DNA from: 38-11 sp927435965
Lineage (GTDB): Bacteria > Bacillota > Clostridia > Tissierellales > Dethiosulfatibacteraceae
Assembly (NCBI GenBank): GCA_927435965.1
Contig: CAKMKB010000110.1
Span: 1 to 41,785, forward strand
DNA length: 41,785 nucleotides
Direction of reading: 5' to 3'
Positions 24,676 through 31,683 of the stretch are shown in pieces. The position numbers and the translations under genes were made by a program. Below the pieces are notes generated by a model, which worked only from the letters and a program-made list of their open reading frames with translations, was not told the DNA's origin and made no database searches. Positions within the stretch are counted from its first letter, which is position 1; each line of letters begins with the position of its first letter.

Positions 24676-25834
24676 AGCGCATAGACCCGCTTGGGTGGAA
24701 GTCAACGTTGATCATATGGTCCACAATATACAAGAAGTTAAGAGAGTCATCAGACCGGGAACCCGGATTTGTGCTGTAATAAAAGCAGACGGTTATAAGC
24801 TGGGTGTTATTAAAGCTGCGGAGATTTATATGGCCAATGGGGCTGATATGCTTTCTGTGGCTATGTTAGATGAGGCTTTGGAGATAAGAAAACATTTCAA
24901 GAACTATGAGATTCTAGTATTGGGATACACGCCGATAGAAATGTATGATCAAGCTGTTGAAAATGATATCATACTGACCATTTACGATATGAACCACGGA
25001 ATATTATTGAATAAAGAGGCGGAAAAGCTTGGAAAGAATGCTAAAGTACATTTAAAACTAGAGACAGGTATGAACAGACTTGGATTCTTGCCCGTTGACG
25101 CGAGCATCAAGGAAATCGCAACATTGTATCAATTACCTAATCTCATGCTGGAAGGAATTTTCACACACTTGGCAAGAGCAGACGAAACAGATAAAATCTG
25201 GGCTTATAAACAAAAGGGGATTTTCGATGATTTCTATGAAAAGCTGACAGATATTGGTGTGAAAATACCCGTAAGACATTTGTCAAACAGTGCAGCGATA
25301 ATAGATTTACCGGATTTCAATTATGAGATGGTCAGACCGGGCATTATGCTCACCGGTTTATATCCGTCAGATGAAGTCAACAAGAACAATGTCAGCCTGA
25401 AGCTGGCTTTTAAGCTGAAAGCTAATCTAGCCTTTGTTAAACCAATCAAAAAAGGTGATGGCGTCAGCTATGGACATCGATTTGTTTCAGATAGGGATAT
25501 GACTGTTGGCACTCTCCCAATCGGTTACGCGGATGGATTCACCCGAATGTTGTCCGACAAGATGGTTGTATCTGTAAAAGGTATCAGTTGCAAAATTTTA
25601 GGAAGAATCTGCATGGATCAGTGCATTATTGATTTGTCTGAGGTATCGGATTCGGCCATAGGAGATGAAGTCATCCTGTATGGAGATGGGTCTGAGAATG
25701 CTAGAACCCCTGATCAGGTTGCGAAAATGATTGGTACAATCAATTATGAAATCATTACCATGCTTGACCGAAGACTTCCTAGAGTTTATCTAACTAATGG
25801 AGAAGTGGCGGAAGTCAACAACTATCTAGTCTAA
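24668..25834 (+). CDS. alr: Alanine racemase (second copy)
   Basis: A PLP racemase for D-alanine supply to peptidoglycan. Seen: AVIKADGYKLGV with PLP lysine K39, LKLETGMNRLGF, the catalytic tyrosine in GVSYGHRF, TLPIGYADGFTR and RICMDQCIIDL. Length 388 aa. A GTG at 24659 is in frame, but AAAGGTG six bases ahead of ATG 24668 makes that the better start. The usual AYGHG after the PLP lysine is GYKLG here, a departure from most alanine racemases that sits next to the cofactor. Overlap with the Nudix gene means cotranscription. Compared with the copy at 1772-2932 this one is in a household context, but which copy is essential cannot be told. Confidence 0.9.
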   Translation: MYEAHRPAWVEVNVDHMVHNIQEVKRVIRPGTRICAVIKADGYKLGVIKAAEIYMANGADMLSVAMLDEALEIRKHFKNYEILVLGYTPIEMYDQAVENDIILTIYDMNHGILLNKEAEKLGKNAKVHLKLETGMNRLGFLPVDASIKEIATLYQLPNLMLEGIFTHLARADETDKIWAYKQKGIFDDFYEKLTDIGVKIPVRHLSNSAAIIDLPDFNYEMVRPGIMLTGLYPSDEVNKNNVSLKLAFKLKANLAFVKPIKKGDGVSYGHRFVSDRDMTVGTLPIGYADGFTRMLSDKMVVSVKGISCKILGRICMDQCIIDLSEVSDSAIGDEVILYGDGSENARTPDQVAKMIGTINYEIITMLDRRLPRVYLTNGEVAEVNNYLV

Positions 25835-25859
25835 AGGTTGCCATAAGCGAGGAATCGAC

Positions 25860-26135
25860 ATGAAGAATTATTTGATTAATTATTACCTTTTTATCAATGC
25901 TTTCACATTGATTGTATCAGGTATTGATAAGATGAAAGCCAGGCATGCTAAATGGCGAATTAAAGAAAGCACATTATATTTGCTTTCTTTTTTAGGTGGT
26001 GCTATTGGCATGGGTGTTTCAATGATGTTGTTCAGACATAAAACTCAAAAGACAAAATTCAAAATGATAATCGCGTTGGCTTTCGCAATGCATGTGTTCA
26101 TCTTAGGTTTGATTATATATAAGGATTTACTATAA
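25860..26135 (+). CDS. DUF1294 family small membrane protein
   Basis: A 91-aa protein with about three hydrophobic segments. It carries the DUF1294 marks: GIDKMKARHAKWRIKESTL, then LGGAIGMGVSMMLFRHKTQK. The family has no established function. ATG 25860 stands 25 bp after alr with a GCGAGGA string upstream, and the RNA methyltransferase gene follows at 20 bp, so all are likely one transcript. Confidence 0.85.
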   Translation: MKNYLINYYLFINAFTLIVSGIDKMKARHAKWRIKESTLYLLSFLGGAIGMGVSMMLFRHKTQKTKFKMIIALAFAMHVFILGLIIYKDLL

Positions 26136-26155
26136 ATAAAAAGTGAGTGATTCGA

Positions 26156-27520
26156 ATGAAAAAAGGGGATTTAATTCATATAACAATTGACGAGTACGAT
26201 TTTCCTAATAAAGGCATAGGAAAAGTCGAAGACCAGAAGATAATCGTTAAGAATGTTTTGCCAGGCCAACTGGTGGAAGTAAGGATATCCAAAATCCGAA
26301 AAAGCAAGATAGAAGCTAATTTAGTATCGGTGCTACAGAAAGCGGCATACGAAGTTGATCCGGTATGCAATCACTTTGGACAATGCGGTGGTTGTCTGTT
26401 GCAAACCATGCCTTATGCTATGCAGCTTTCCTACAAAGAAAAGTATGTCAAGGGCATTCTGGATCGTGTTTCAGGAGAAAGTTTTGAGTTCCAGCCTATC
26501 ATATCTAGTCCGGAATCATTTGAATATAGAAATAAGATGGAATTCTCATTTGGTGATGAGTTCTTTGAAGGACCACTCTCACTTGGACTTCATGAAAGAG
26601 GCAAATTCTATGAAATAGTCACGGTTGACACCTGTAAATTGGTCGACAAAGATTTTACACTTATATTGGAAACAGTCCTCGATTATTTCCAGAGAAACGG
26701 AACGCCATTCTACCACAAAGGAAAGCATGAAGGTTATTTGAGACACCTTGTGGTCAGAAAAGCCAAACTAACAGGGGAAATATTGATTAATCTAGTGACT
26801 TCATCCCAAGGAGAACTTATTGCCAAAGAGTTCACGTCAATCCTTATGAGTCTGTCTTTAACAGGCGACATAAAAGGAATACTGCATACCATCAATGATT
26901 CCAAATCCGACACAGTACAAAGTGATGAAACTAAGATTCTACATGGAACTGAACATATGACTGAGAGACTGTTGGGTCTTAGCTTTGACATATCTCCATT
27001 CTCGTTTTTTCAAACAAACACTTTGGGAGCTGAAAAGCTATATGATGTGGTTAGGCATTATATCGGTAACACCAAGGATAAGGTTATTTTCGATCTATAT
27101 ACCGGTACCGGAACCATTGCTCAGATCATTTCACCAGTAGCTAAGAAAGTCATTGGTGTGGAAATTGTAGAAGAGGCAGTTATAAAAGCAAAAGAGAATG
27201 CATCACTCAATGGCATCACCAATTGCGAGTTCATAGTCGGTGATGTGCTGAAGGTTATGGATGACCTGGAAGAAAAACCGGATATCATCATTCTTGATCC
27301 ACCACGTAGCGGAATCCATCCTAAGGCAATCAATAAAATTATCAGCTTCAAACCGGATACATTTATCTATATCTCATGTAATCCCAAGGCCATGCTAGTG
27401 GATTTGCCTGTCTTTATAGAAGCTGGATATGAATTAAAAAAGGCTGTGGCTGTAGATATGTTTCCCATGACCGGGCATGTTGAGACATGCAGCCTCTTAG
27501 TGAGGCGAAGCCGAGTTTAG
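26156..27520 (+). CDS. RNA uracil-5-methyltransferase, RlmD/RumA family
   Basis: SAM-dependent C5 methylation of a uridine, in most homologues in 23S rRNA. Domains: N-terminal TRAM (about 1-60), iron-sulfur cysteines in VCNHFGQCGGCLLQTM, then a Rossmann methyltransferase with DLYTGTGTIAQI, VGVEI-like GVEIVEEAV, LDPPRSGIHP and the catalytic cysteine in YISCNPKAM; the C-terminus is the usual MFPMTGHVETCSLL. Length 454 aa. GTG 26147 is also in frame; ATG 26156 is preferred as the TRAM start, although its SD is weak. Position specificity (U1939, U747 or other) cannot be inferred. A separate orphan 3' end of a related gene lies at 29356-29409. Confidence 0.92.
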   Translation: MKKGDLIHITIDEYDFPNKGIGKVEDQKIIVKNVLPGQLVEVRISKIRKSKIEANLVSVLQKAAYEVDPVCNHFGQCGGCLLQTMPYAMQLSYKEKYVKGILDRVSGESFEFQPIISSPESFEYRNKMEFSFGDEFFEGPLSLGLHERGKFYEIVTVDTCKLVDKDFTLILETVLDYFQRNGTPFYHKGKHEGYLRHLVVRKAKLTGEILINLVTSSQGELIAKEFTSILMSLSLTGDIKGILHTINDSKSDTVQSDETKILHGTEHMTERLLGLSFDISPFSFFQTNTLGAEKLYDVVRHYIGNTKDKVIFDLYTGTGTIAQIISPVAKKVIGVEIVEEAVIKAKENASLNGITNCEFIVGDVLKVMDDLEEKPDIIILDPPRSGIHPKAINKIISFKPDTFIYISCNPKAMLVDLPVFIEAGYELKKAVAVDMFPMTGHVETCSLLVRRSRV

Positions 27521-27802
27521 AGATGCAGTCCGCATTATGAGGCAGAGCGAAGCGATGCAACATAAGGTGAACCTTATCATAATTAATGTCAAGGATAGAG
27601 AAATAGAGAATCAGAAAAGGCCTATAAATAAGGGATTTCCAGATATTAAGTTTTTCTTGTGGTTGTTAACTGGGGGTTCCAATGTCAGAAAACCAGTATT
27701 TTGATTGTTTGAGGAAACATACCAACTACTCTTACTATGATAGGATTGAGTTGACAGATTAGATAATACCTATTTTTATAGGGGTTGAGGAGACCTGCAC
27801 TT
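27521..27802. other. Intergenic stretch, start of accessory region
   Basis: No convincing gene. It holds a palindrome ATAAGGT-GA-ACCTTAT (27562-27577) and a 26-codon ORF at 27682-27762 after a GGGGG string (MSENQYFDCLRKHTNYSYYD...) that I do not recognise. A promoter-like TTGACA (27751-27756) - 18 bp - TTTATA (27775-27780) precedes the VOC-like gene. Confidence 0.45.
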
Positions 27803-28177
27803 ATGTTCGTGGGTGAAAACTGCGGCCATGGGGAAGAGGCAATCGGGTATTATACTAAGGTCTTAAAAAATACTGAGAAAAAAAGAGGAGTGTGTTTTGT
27901 AACAGACAGCTTAAAGGCATTAGAACTATATGAGAAAATATTTGAAGTTGAGCGTATTGAAGTTACAGATTTCCCTAAGGGTGAAAATAAAGTTGTATTT
28001 TCATTATATGGTGTAAGGTTCCACATGCTGGATGAAAATCTTCAGTTTCAGATGATAGCGCCTAAGCCAAGCGATCCCAAGACATATCCAAAGGGCTATC
28101 ATTTAAAAGCTGAAATGTGTCAAAAAATTACAGTTGAAGAATATATAAGCATTTATGAGACTGCTAAAAGGAAATGA
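27803..28177 (+). CDS. VOC/PhnB-like protein, chimeric and truncated
   Basis: The first 25 residues (MFVGENCGHGEEAIGYYTKV) look like the start of one PhnB-type vicinal-oxygen-chelate domain. From about residue 31 the sequence restarts as a second one: VCFVTDSLKALELYEKIFEV, FSLYGVRFHMLDENLQFQ, IAPKPSDPKT. After DPKT the usual WFNVTV continuation is missing and an unrelated tail with CQKITVEEYISIYE follows. So the gene joins the beginning of one domain to the first half of another. This suggests deletion or recombination, and the product may be inactive. ATG 27803 has GAGGAGA upstream; TTG 27785 is an alternative. Confidence 0.6.
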   Translation: MFVGENCGHGEEAIGYYTKVLKNTEKKRGVCFVTDSLKALELYEKIFEVERIEVTDFPKGENKVVFSLYGVRFHMLDENLQFQMIAPKPSDPKTYPKGYHLKAEMCQKITVEEYISIYETAKRK

Positions 28178-28223
28178 CTCGAATCTGAAGTAAATGTAAA
28201 CATTGAGATGAAAGGACTTATCA

Positions 28224-28511
28224 ATGAGTAAAACATATGAATTTGAAGCCATCATTCAGAAAGTCCCCGACATAGACGGCGCATATGTCGAATTCCCCTA
28301 TAATGTGAAAGCAGAGTTTGGAATAGGTAGGGTAAAAGTTTACGCTACTTTTGACGGGGAGTCTTATGACGGGAGCATCGTTAACATGGGAATTAAGAAT
28401 GTCGACGGTTCGGTGAGTTACATAATAGGATTGCGCAAGGACATTCGCGCTAAAATAGGCAAACAGCCGGGCGACATTGTAAAAGTAACTATTACGGAGA
28501 GAGCGAGGTGA
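28224..28511 (+). CDS. DUF1905 family protein
   Basis: A 95-aa beta-barrel-type protein matching DUF1905: YEFEAIIQKVPDIDGAYVEF, then GRVKVYATFDGESYDGSIV and GLRKDIRAKIGKQPGDIVKV. The domain often occurs alone or fused to YdeI-like parts; function is not established. A start preceded by AAAGGA. The next gene begins 7 bp after its stop, so the pair is likely cotranscribed. Codon use is slightly richer in G+C than in the core genes of the window. Confidence 0.85.
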   Translation: MSKTYEFEAIIQKVPDIDGAYVEFPYNVKAEFGIGRVKVYATFDGESYDGSIVNMGIKNVDGSVSYIIGLRKDIRAKIGKQPGDIVKVTITERAR

Positions 28512-28518
28512 ATATTTC

Positions 28519-28929
28519 ATGTGGCAATGCCCAAAATGCGGACGTGAGTTTAAGAACCGAAACCAAGACCACTTCTGTGGCGAGCCGCCGAAAACGATTG
28601 ATGCATATATTACTGCACAGCCTGAGAGTGTTCAGCCATTTTTGAGTCAGGTTCGAGATACAATCCGTGCCGTACTACCAGACGCACAGGAGCGTATATC
28701 GTGGAGCATGCCGACTTATTGGAACAAGCATAACATCATCCATTTCGCGGCCTTCAAAAAGCACATCGGTTTATACCCCGGACCTAAAGCTATAGAGAAT
28801 TTCGCCGATCGATTAACGGAGTACAAGACAAGCAAAGGTGCGGTGCAACTATCATACAGTAAGTCGCTCCCGTTGGATTTAATTGCCGATATTGCGAAAT
28901 GGTGCTATGAAACGGGAAATCACCATTGA
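28519..28929 (+). CDS. DUF1801 (YdhG-like) protein with N-terminal zinc-ribbon-like segment
   Basis: The 136-aa protein starts with MWQCPKCGREFKNRNQDHFC, a C-x2-C ... C zinc-binding-like segment. It continues as a DUF1801 domain: PFLSQVRDTIRAVLPDAQER, SWSMPTYWNKHNIIHFAAFK, HIGLYPGPKAIENF. The domain binds small ligands in solved structures, but its role is unknown. It is paired with the DUF1905 gene. The neighbourhood downstream is gene debris. Confidence 0.83.
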   Translation: MWQCPKCGREFKNRNQDHFCGEPPKTIDAYITAQPESVQPFLSQVRDTIRAVLPDAQERISWSMPTYWNKHNIIHFAAFKKHIGLYPGPKAIENFADRLTEYKTSKGAVQLSYSKSLPLDLIADIAKWCYETGNHH

Positions 28930-28950
28930 TTGGAATATTAGTAAAAGGTG

Positions 28951-29242
28951 TTGAATTCAGATTTGGAGGAGCTGCTATGAAGGTGTAGAGTGGGTTGATG
29001 TACAAGCAAAGTTAGAATCTAATGTTGATAAGCTTTGGTCGATTAATGAAATGGAAACAACCGGAGGCGAACCAGATGTTGTTGGACATGACAAAAATAA
29101 AAACGAGTATGTTTTTTACGATTGTTCAGCGGAAACTCCTAAAGGTCTTAGAAACGTCTGTTATGATCGTGCGGCATTAGAGTCAAGAATAAGATTTAAA
29201 CCACAGAATAATGCTATTGATATTGCTGCTGCTATGTGGTGA
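28951..29242 (+). pseudogene. DUF4256 gene remnant
   Basis: From 28976 one frame reads YEGVEWVDVQAKLES, LWSINEMETTGGEPDVVG, FYDCSAETPKGLRNVCYDRA and NNAIDIAAAM, which match the middle of DUF4256 proteins. Then it stops after a Trp where the family continues for about 80 more residues. The N-terminus is also damaged: a different frame starting 28951 gives LNSDLEELL, resembling the usual start, then hits TGA, with the stretch in between apparently deleted. So both ends are broken. The internal ATG-started 63-codon ORF (29051) is only a piece. Confidence 0.7.
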
Positions 29243-29555
29243 TGTTGTAATGAATGGTTTTCCATATATCCCTCACATGGCAAGCCGTTTATGAAAGAAG
29301 ACTTGAAAAAAACATGAATAAACTTAATAAGTTGAAGTTATATCAATTGAGATAATACGGTTATGCGGTAACGCATGTGGAAACCGTCTGTCTGTTGACA
29401 AGAAAATAGATTGTGTTAACCATATAAATATGTTTCAGGTGTTTTTGTGCTTAACAAGCTTGATAAACTGAGTTGGTAGTAACATCGGATAAAATAAACA
29501 ACCAAAAACCTCCAACGTGAAACTAATATATTAACTCTATGATTGGGAGAATAAA
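29243..29555. other. Gene-free stretch with debris
   Basis: No intact gene. It holds the orphan 3' end of an RNA methyltransferase gene (29356-29409) and the ribosome binding site TGGGAGA of the next acetyltransferase gene. Confidence 0.6.
29356..29409 (+). pseudogene. Orphan 3' end of an RlmD/TrmA-family methyltransferase gene
   Basis: YGYAVTHVETVCLLTRK followed by TAG matches the usual C-terminus of RNA uracil-5-methyltransferases (HVETVCLL...). Nothing upstream in this frame belongs to the family. The bases differ from the end of the intact gene at 27520, so it comes from another homologue. Confidence 0.6.
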
Positions 29556-30194
29556 ATGAATATCAATATCAGAAACGAAGAACCAAAAGATTACAGAAGA
29601 GTTGAAGAAGTTGCAAGAGTCGCATTCTGGAATTTATATTTTCCAGGAGGACATGAGCATTATGTTGTTCATAAAATGAGAAATCATCCTGATTTTATAA
29701 GGGAACTTTCTTTTGTCATCGAAGTTGACGAAAGAATTGAAGGAGCCATTTTTCATACTCATTCAAAAATAGTAGCAGGAGCCTGTTTAGAGTATAAAAC
29801 AATTAGCTTTGGACCTGTGTTTATTTCTTCAGATTTCCACAGAAAAGGGCTTGGGAAAAAACTAATAACGCATTCAATTAGAATTGCTAAAGAAATGAGA
29901 TACCAAGCGATTTTAACATTGGGATATCCATATCACTACGAGCCATATGGATTTGTAGGCGGCAAAAAATATAGTATTTCCATGCCAGATGGAAAGTTCT
30001 ATAAAGGTTTATTGGCGTTGCCTCTTCGTGAAGGCGCATTGGATAATATATCAGGCTATGCTGATTTTTCAGATGTGTTTGATGTGACTCAAGATGAAGT
30101 TGATGAGTTTGATAAGTCTTTCCCGTCGAAAGAAAAGAAATATCAGGCAAGTCAAGATGAGTATGTAGCTGCAAGTTTAATGCTAGATGAGTAA
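29556..30194 (+). CDS. GNAT family N-acetyltransferase (YhbS-like)
   Basis: A predicted acetyl-CoA-dependent N-acyltransferase, 212 aa. The acetyl-CoA-binding loop lies in FGPVFISSDFHRKGLGKKLI, and HYEPYGFVGGKKY is typical of the YhbS-like group. The C-terminal part after about residue 155 is an extension seen in that group. ATG with TGGGAGA upstream. It stands alone; substrate unknown. Confidence 0.85.
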   Translation: MNINIRNEEPKDYRRVEEVARVAFWNLYFPGGHEHYVVHKMRNHPDFIRELSFVIEVDERIEGAIFHTHSKIVAGACLEYKTISFGPVFISSDFHRKGLGKKLITHSIRIAKEMRYQAILTLGYPYHYEPYGFVGGKKYSISMPDGKFYKGLLALPLREGALDNISGYADFSDVFDVTQDEVDEFDKSFPSKEKKYQASQDEYVAASLMLDE

Positions 30195-30252
30195 TCAGAG
30201 TTCAATTTGATGGTTTGTTCTTTTCACAATACAGCTTAGATCCTTATTAGTA

Positions 30253-30281
30253 TTGACTACAAAAATTGATAGAGGTATAAT
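30253..30281 (+). promoter_or_regulatory. Sigma-A promoter P1, ancestral promoter of the efflux operon
   Basis: TTGACT (30253-30258), 17 bp, TATAAT (30276-30281). The predicted start (about 30288) falls within the operator palindrome. It points toward the efflux operon but is cut off from it by the IS. Confidence 0.75.
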
Positions 30282-30283
30282 TA

Positions 30284-30304
30284 AATTGACCACACTGGTC
30301 AATT
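30284..30304. promoter_or_regulatory. Palindromic operator, probable TetR-family site
   Basis: AATTGACCA-CAC-TGGTCAATT: perfect 9-bp arms, 3-nt spacer. It covers the P1 start and the -35 (TTGACC, 30286-30291) of a possible second promoter with TATAAA at 30308-30313. The efflux operon encodes a TetR-type repressor. Confidence 0.7.
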
Positions 30305-30323
30305 GGCTATAAAGTTGAAATGG

Positions 30324-30331
30324 AACGGTAT
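30324..30331. repeat. Target-site duplication, left copy
   Basis: AACGGTAT directly before the left IS end; same octamer at 31661-31668. The preceding base G is also shared. Confidence 0.8.
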
Positions 30332-30390
30332 GGCTCTGTAAACTAAATATGAAAGATTAGCACAATGTTTTAATAGAATAGCTTAAAATT

Positions 30391-30520
30391 GCTTCCGATT
30401 TCGCCATGAGGATGGTAAAGGATCATCCCCGTCCTAGTCAAGGATAAAATGAACACGCTAACGCGCGTCCTTGACAAGACCAGGGACGCTCCTTTGAAAC
30501 ACATGTAGGCGAAATAGAAT
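30391..30520. other. Structured non-coding segment inside the IS
   Basis: ATTTCGCC (30398-30405) pairs with GGCGAAAT (30508-30515). Inside it GTCAAGGA (about 30437-30444) pairs with TCCTTGAC (about 30468-30475), and GTCC/GGAC plus GGATG/CATCC elements add more pairing. It lies between the transposase stop and the left IR, so it would be the 3' end of the transposase mRNA. It may be a terminator-like barrier or structured RNA. Confidence 0.5.
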
Positions 30521-30524
30521 CAGA

Positions 30525-31562
30525 TTAAGCGATTAGAAGATACTTTCTCTTCTGCTTCTTAGTCAGATTCAACCCGGCAACTTGAGCTGGAGTCAATCCA
30601 TTAAGAGAGGAATGGGGCCTGACAAAGTTGTAGAAAAAGACAAACATGCGGATCAAATTGTTAGCTGAGTCAAAAGAATGGAAACCTTGCTTGGTTTTGT
30701 ACCAAGCCTTGAACTGATGATGGTAAGACTCAATCAGATTGTTGGAAATATCATCTTTAAAGCTTTCCACCCTGATATGCTTCACATCCGAGCCCAGAAC
30801 GGACTTGACAGGCACCTTGTAAGCGCTGTAACGGTCGCTGACAAGGGCAGAGAACTTGCCTAAATCCTTGACAGCATTGAAAACAGTAAAGGCTTGAGGA
30901 GAGTCCCTGTGACGCGAGAGGTGGAAACCCAGAACGAATCGGGTTTCAGAATCAACAACAAACCATATGTAATACTTTTTGCCGGAAATCTTAACGACTG
31001 TCTCATCAGCATGCCATTCGTCAGAATCGAAATTCATCATGGGCATAAGCTCCAGGGCAAGATTGTTGAATAAGGGAGCAAATTTTCGACACCAGTTGCC
31101 GATGGTGGTATGAGAAACCGTTACATGATGGACAACACGAAGGATCAAAGCGATGTTTCTGAAAGAATCCTTTCCAAGGTAAAACATGGCAAGGGCTGTC
31201 ATAATGATGTGAACAGGATATCGCATGCGTTTAAAGTCGTTTTTACCAGTGAGCTTTGAGGCAGAAGCCGGTAAAACAGCAGACGGTTTGACGACAAAGA
31301 AAGAGTGGTTGCACTTTTTATCACAGCACCTGAAATTGGAATAGTGCTCATAATCATGGTGAAGAAAAGTAGCCTTGGAGCACATAGGGCAGCTAGGATA
31401 GTGACGTTCAGTTAAAGTATTGCTGGAAGGATTATCAGGTGCAAATTGATGGTTACAATTACGGCAAAGATATTTTTGATAACCATGCCTATCTTTACCG
31501 TAACGATAAAAAGAATGATAATTGTTGCACTTTGGACAATTGATTGGTACAATTTTTTGCAT
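30525..31562 (-). CDS. IS6-like transposase with two N-terminal zinc-ribbon segments
   Basis: A DDE recombinase that moves the element. The N-terminus has CPKC ... CRNC and CPMC ... CCDKKC pairs, reminiscent of IS1-type zinc ribbons. An HTH follows (HVTVSHTTIGNWCRKF), then the catalytic core with DDE residues in WHADET, VSDRYSAYK and NNLIESYHHQFK. The last two are separated by 34 residues, as in IS6. Length 345 aa from ATG 31562. The ORF extends to 31637, but a likely promoter (TTGAGA 31637-31632, 18 bp, TACAAT 31613-31608) starts transcription near 31601, so the longer form is not expected. It appears intact. Confidence 0.85.
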   Translation of the reverse strand: MQKIVPINCPKCNNYHSFYRYGKDRHGYQKYLCRNCNHQFAPDNPSSNTLTERHYPSCPMCSKATFLHHDYEHYSNFRCCDKKCNHSFFVVKPSAVLPASASKLTGKNDFKRMRYPVHIIMTALAMFYLGKDSFRNIALILRVVHHVTVSHTTIGNWCRKFAPLFNNLALELMPMMNFDSDEWHADETVVKISGKKYYIWFVVDSETRFVLGFHLSRHRDSPQAFTVFNAVKDLGKFSALVSDRYSAYKVPVKSVLGSDVKHIRVESFKDDISNNLIESYHHQFKAWYKTKQGFHSFDSANNLIRMFVFFYNFVRPHSSLNGLTPAQVAGLNLTKKQKRKYLLIA

Positions 31563-31607
31563 GAGGACTTCATCCTTTCTGGGAGGTATTTGGTTTTTCG
31601 CAAAAAC

Positions 31608-31637
31608 ATTGTACCACAGAGGGTTTGGAGTTCTCAA
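31608..31637 (-). promoter_or_regulatory. Transposase promoter near the right IS end
   Basis: Leftward TTGAGA, 18 bp, TGG-TACAAT (extended -10). The -10 overlaps the subterminal ACAATGTTTT repeat, so transposase could repress itself. Confidence 0.5.
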
Positions 31638-31660
31638 TTTTCATTTAAGTTTACAAATCG

Positions 31661-31668
31661 AACGGTAT
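31661..31668. repeat. Target-site duplication, right copy
   Basis: AACGGTAT directly after the right IS end, 16 bp upstream of the ATG of the membrane fusion protein gene. Confidence 0.8.
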
Positions 31669-31683
31669 AAATCGGAGGTAATT

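Larger units (their letters stand above)
30332..31660 (-). mobile_element. IS6-like insertion sequence
   Basis: 1329 bp. Left end GGCTCTGTAAACTAAATATG and inverted right end CGATTTGTAAACTTAAATG share the TGTAAACT core and an AAAT/GAAA tail. 8-bp direct repeats flank it, the size known for the IS6 family. One leftward transposase gene. Subterminal copies of ACAATGTTTT lie near both ends (about 30362-30371 and, inverted, about 31604-31613). Confidence 0.85.

Noticed and set aside
27682..27762. 26-codon ORF after the rlmD-like gene
   Set aside because: It has only a G-rich string as SD, no promoter of its own and no recognisable features. It is probably debris.
31644..31671. Hybrid outward promoter at the right IS end (TTTAAG ... 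TATAAA)
   Set aside because: The -35 is poor and the start would fall on the SD, giving an untranslatable mRNA. Expression of the operon must be explained otherwise.
31522..31683. 54-codon N-terminal extension of the HlyD-like gene into the IS
   Set aside because: The extension is IS DNA in an open frame. The SD and signal-anchor start at ATG 31684 are clear.
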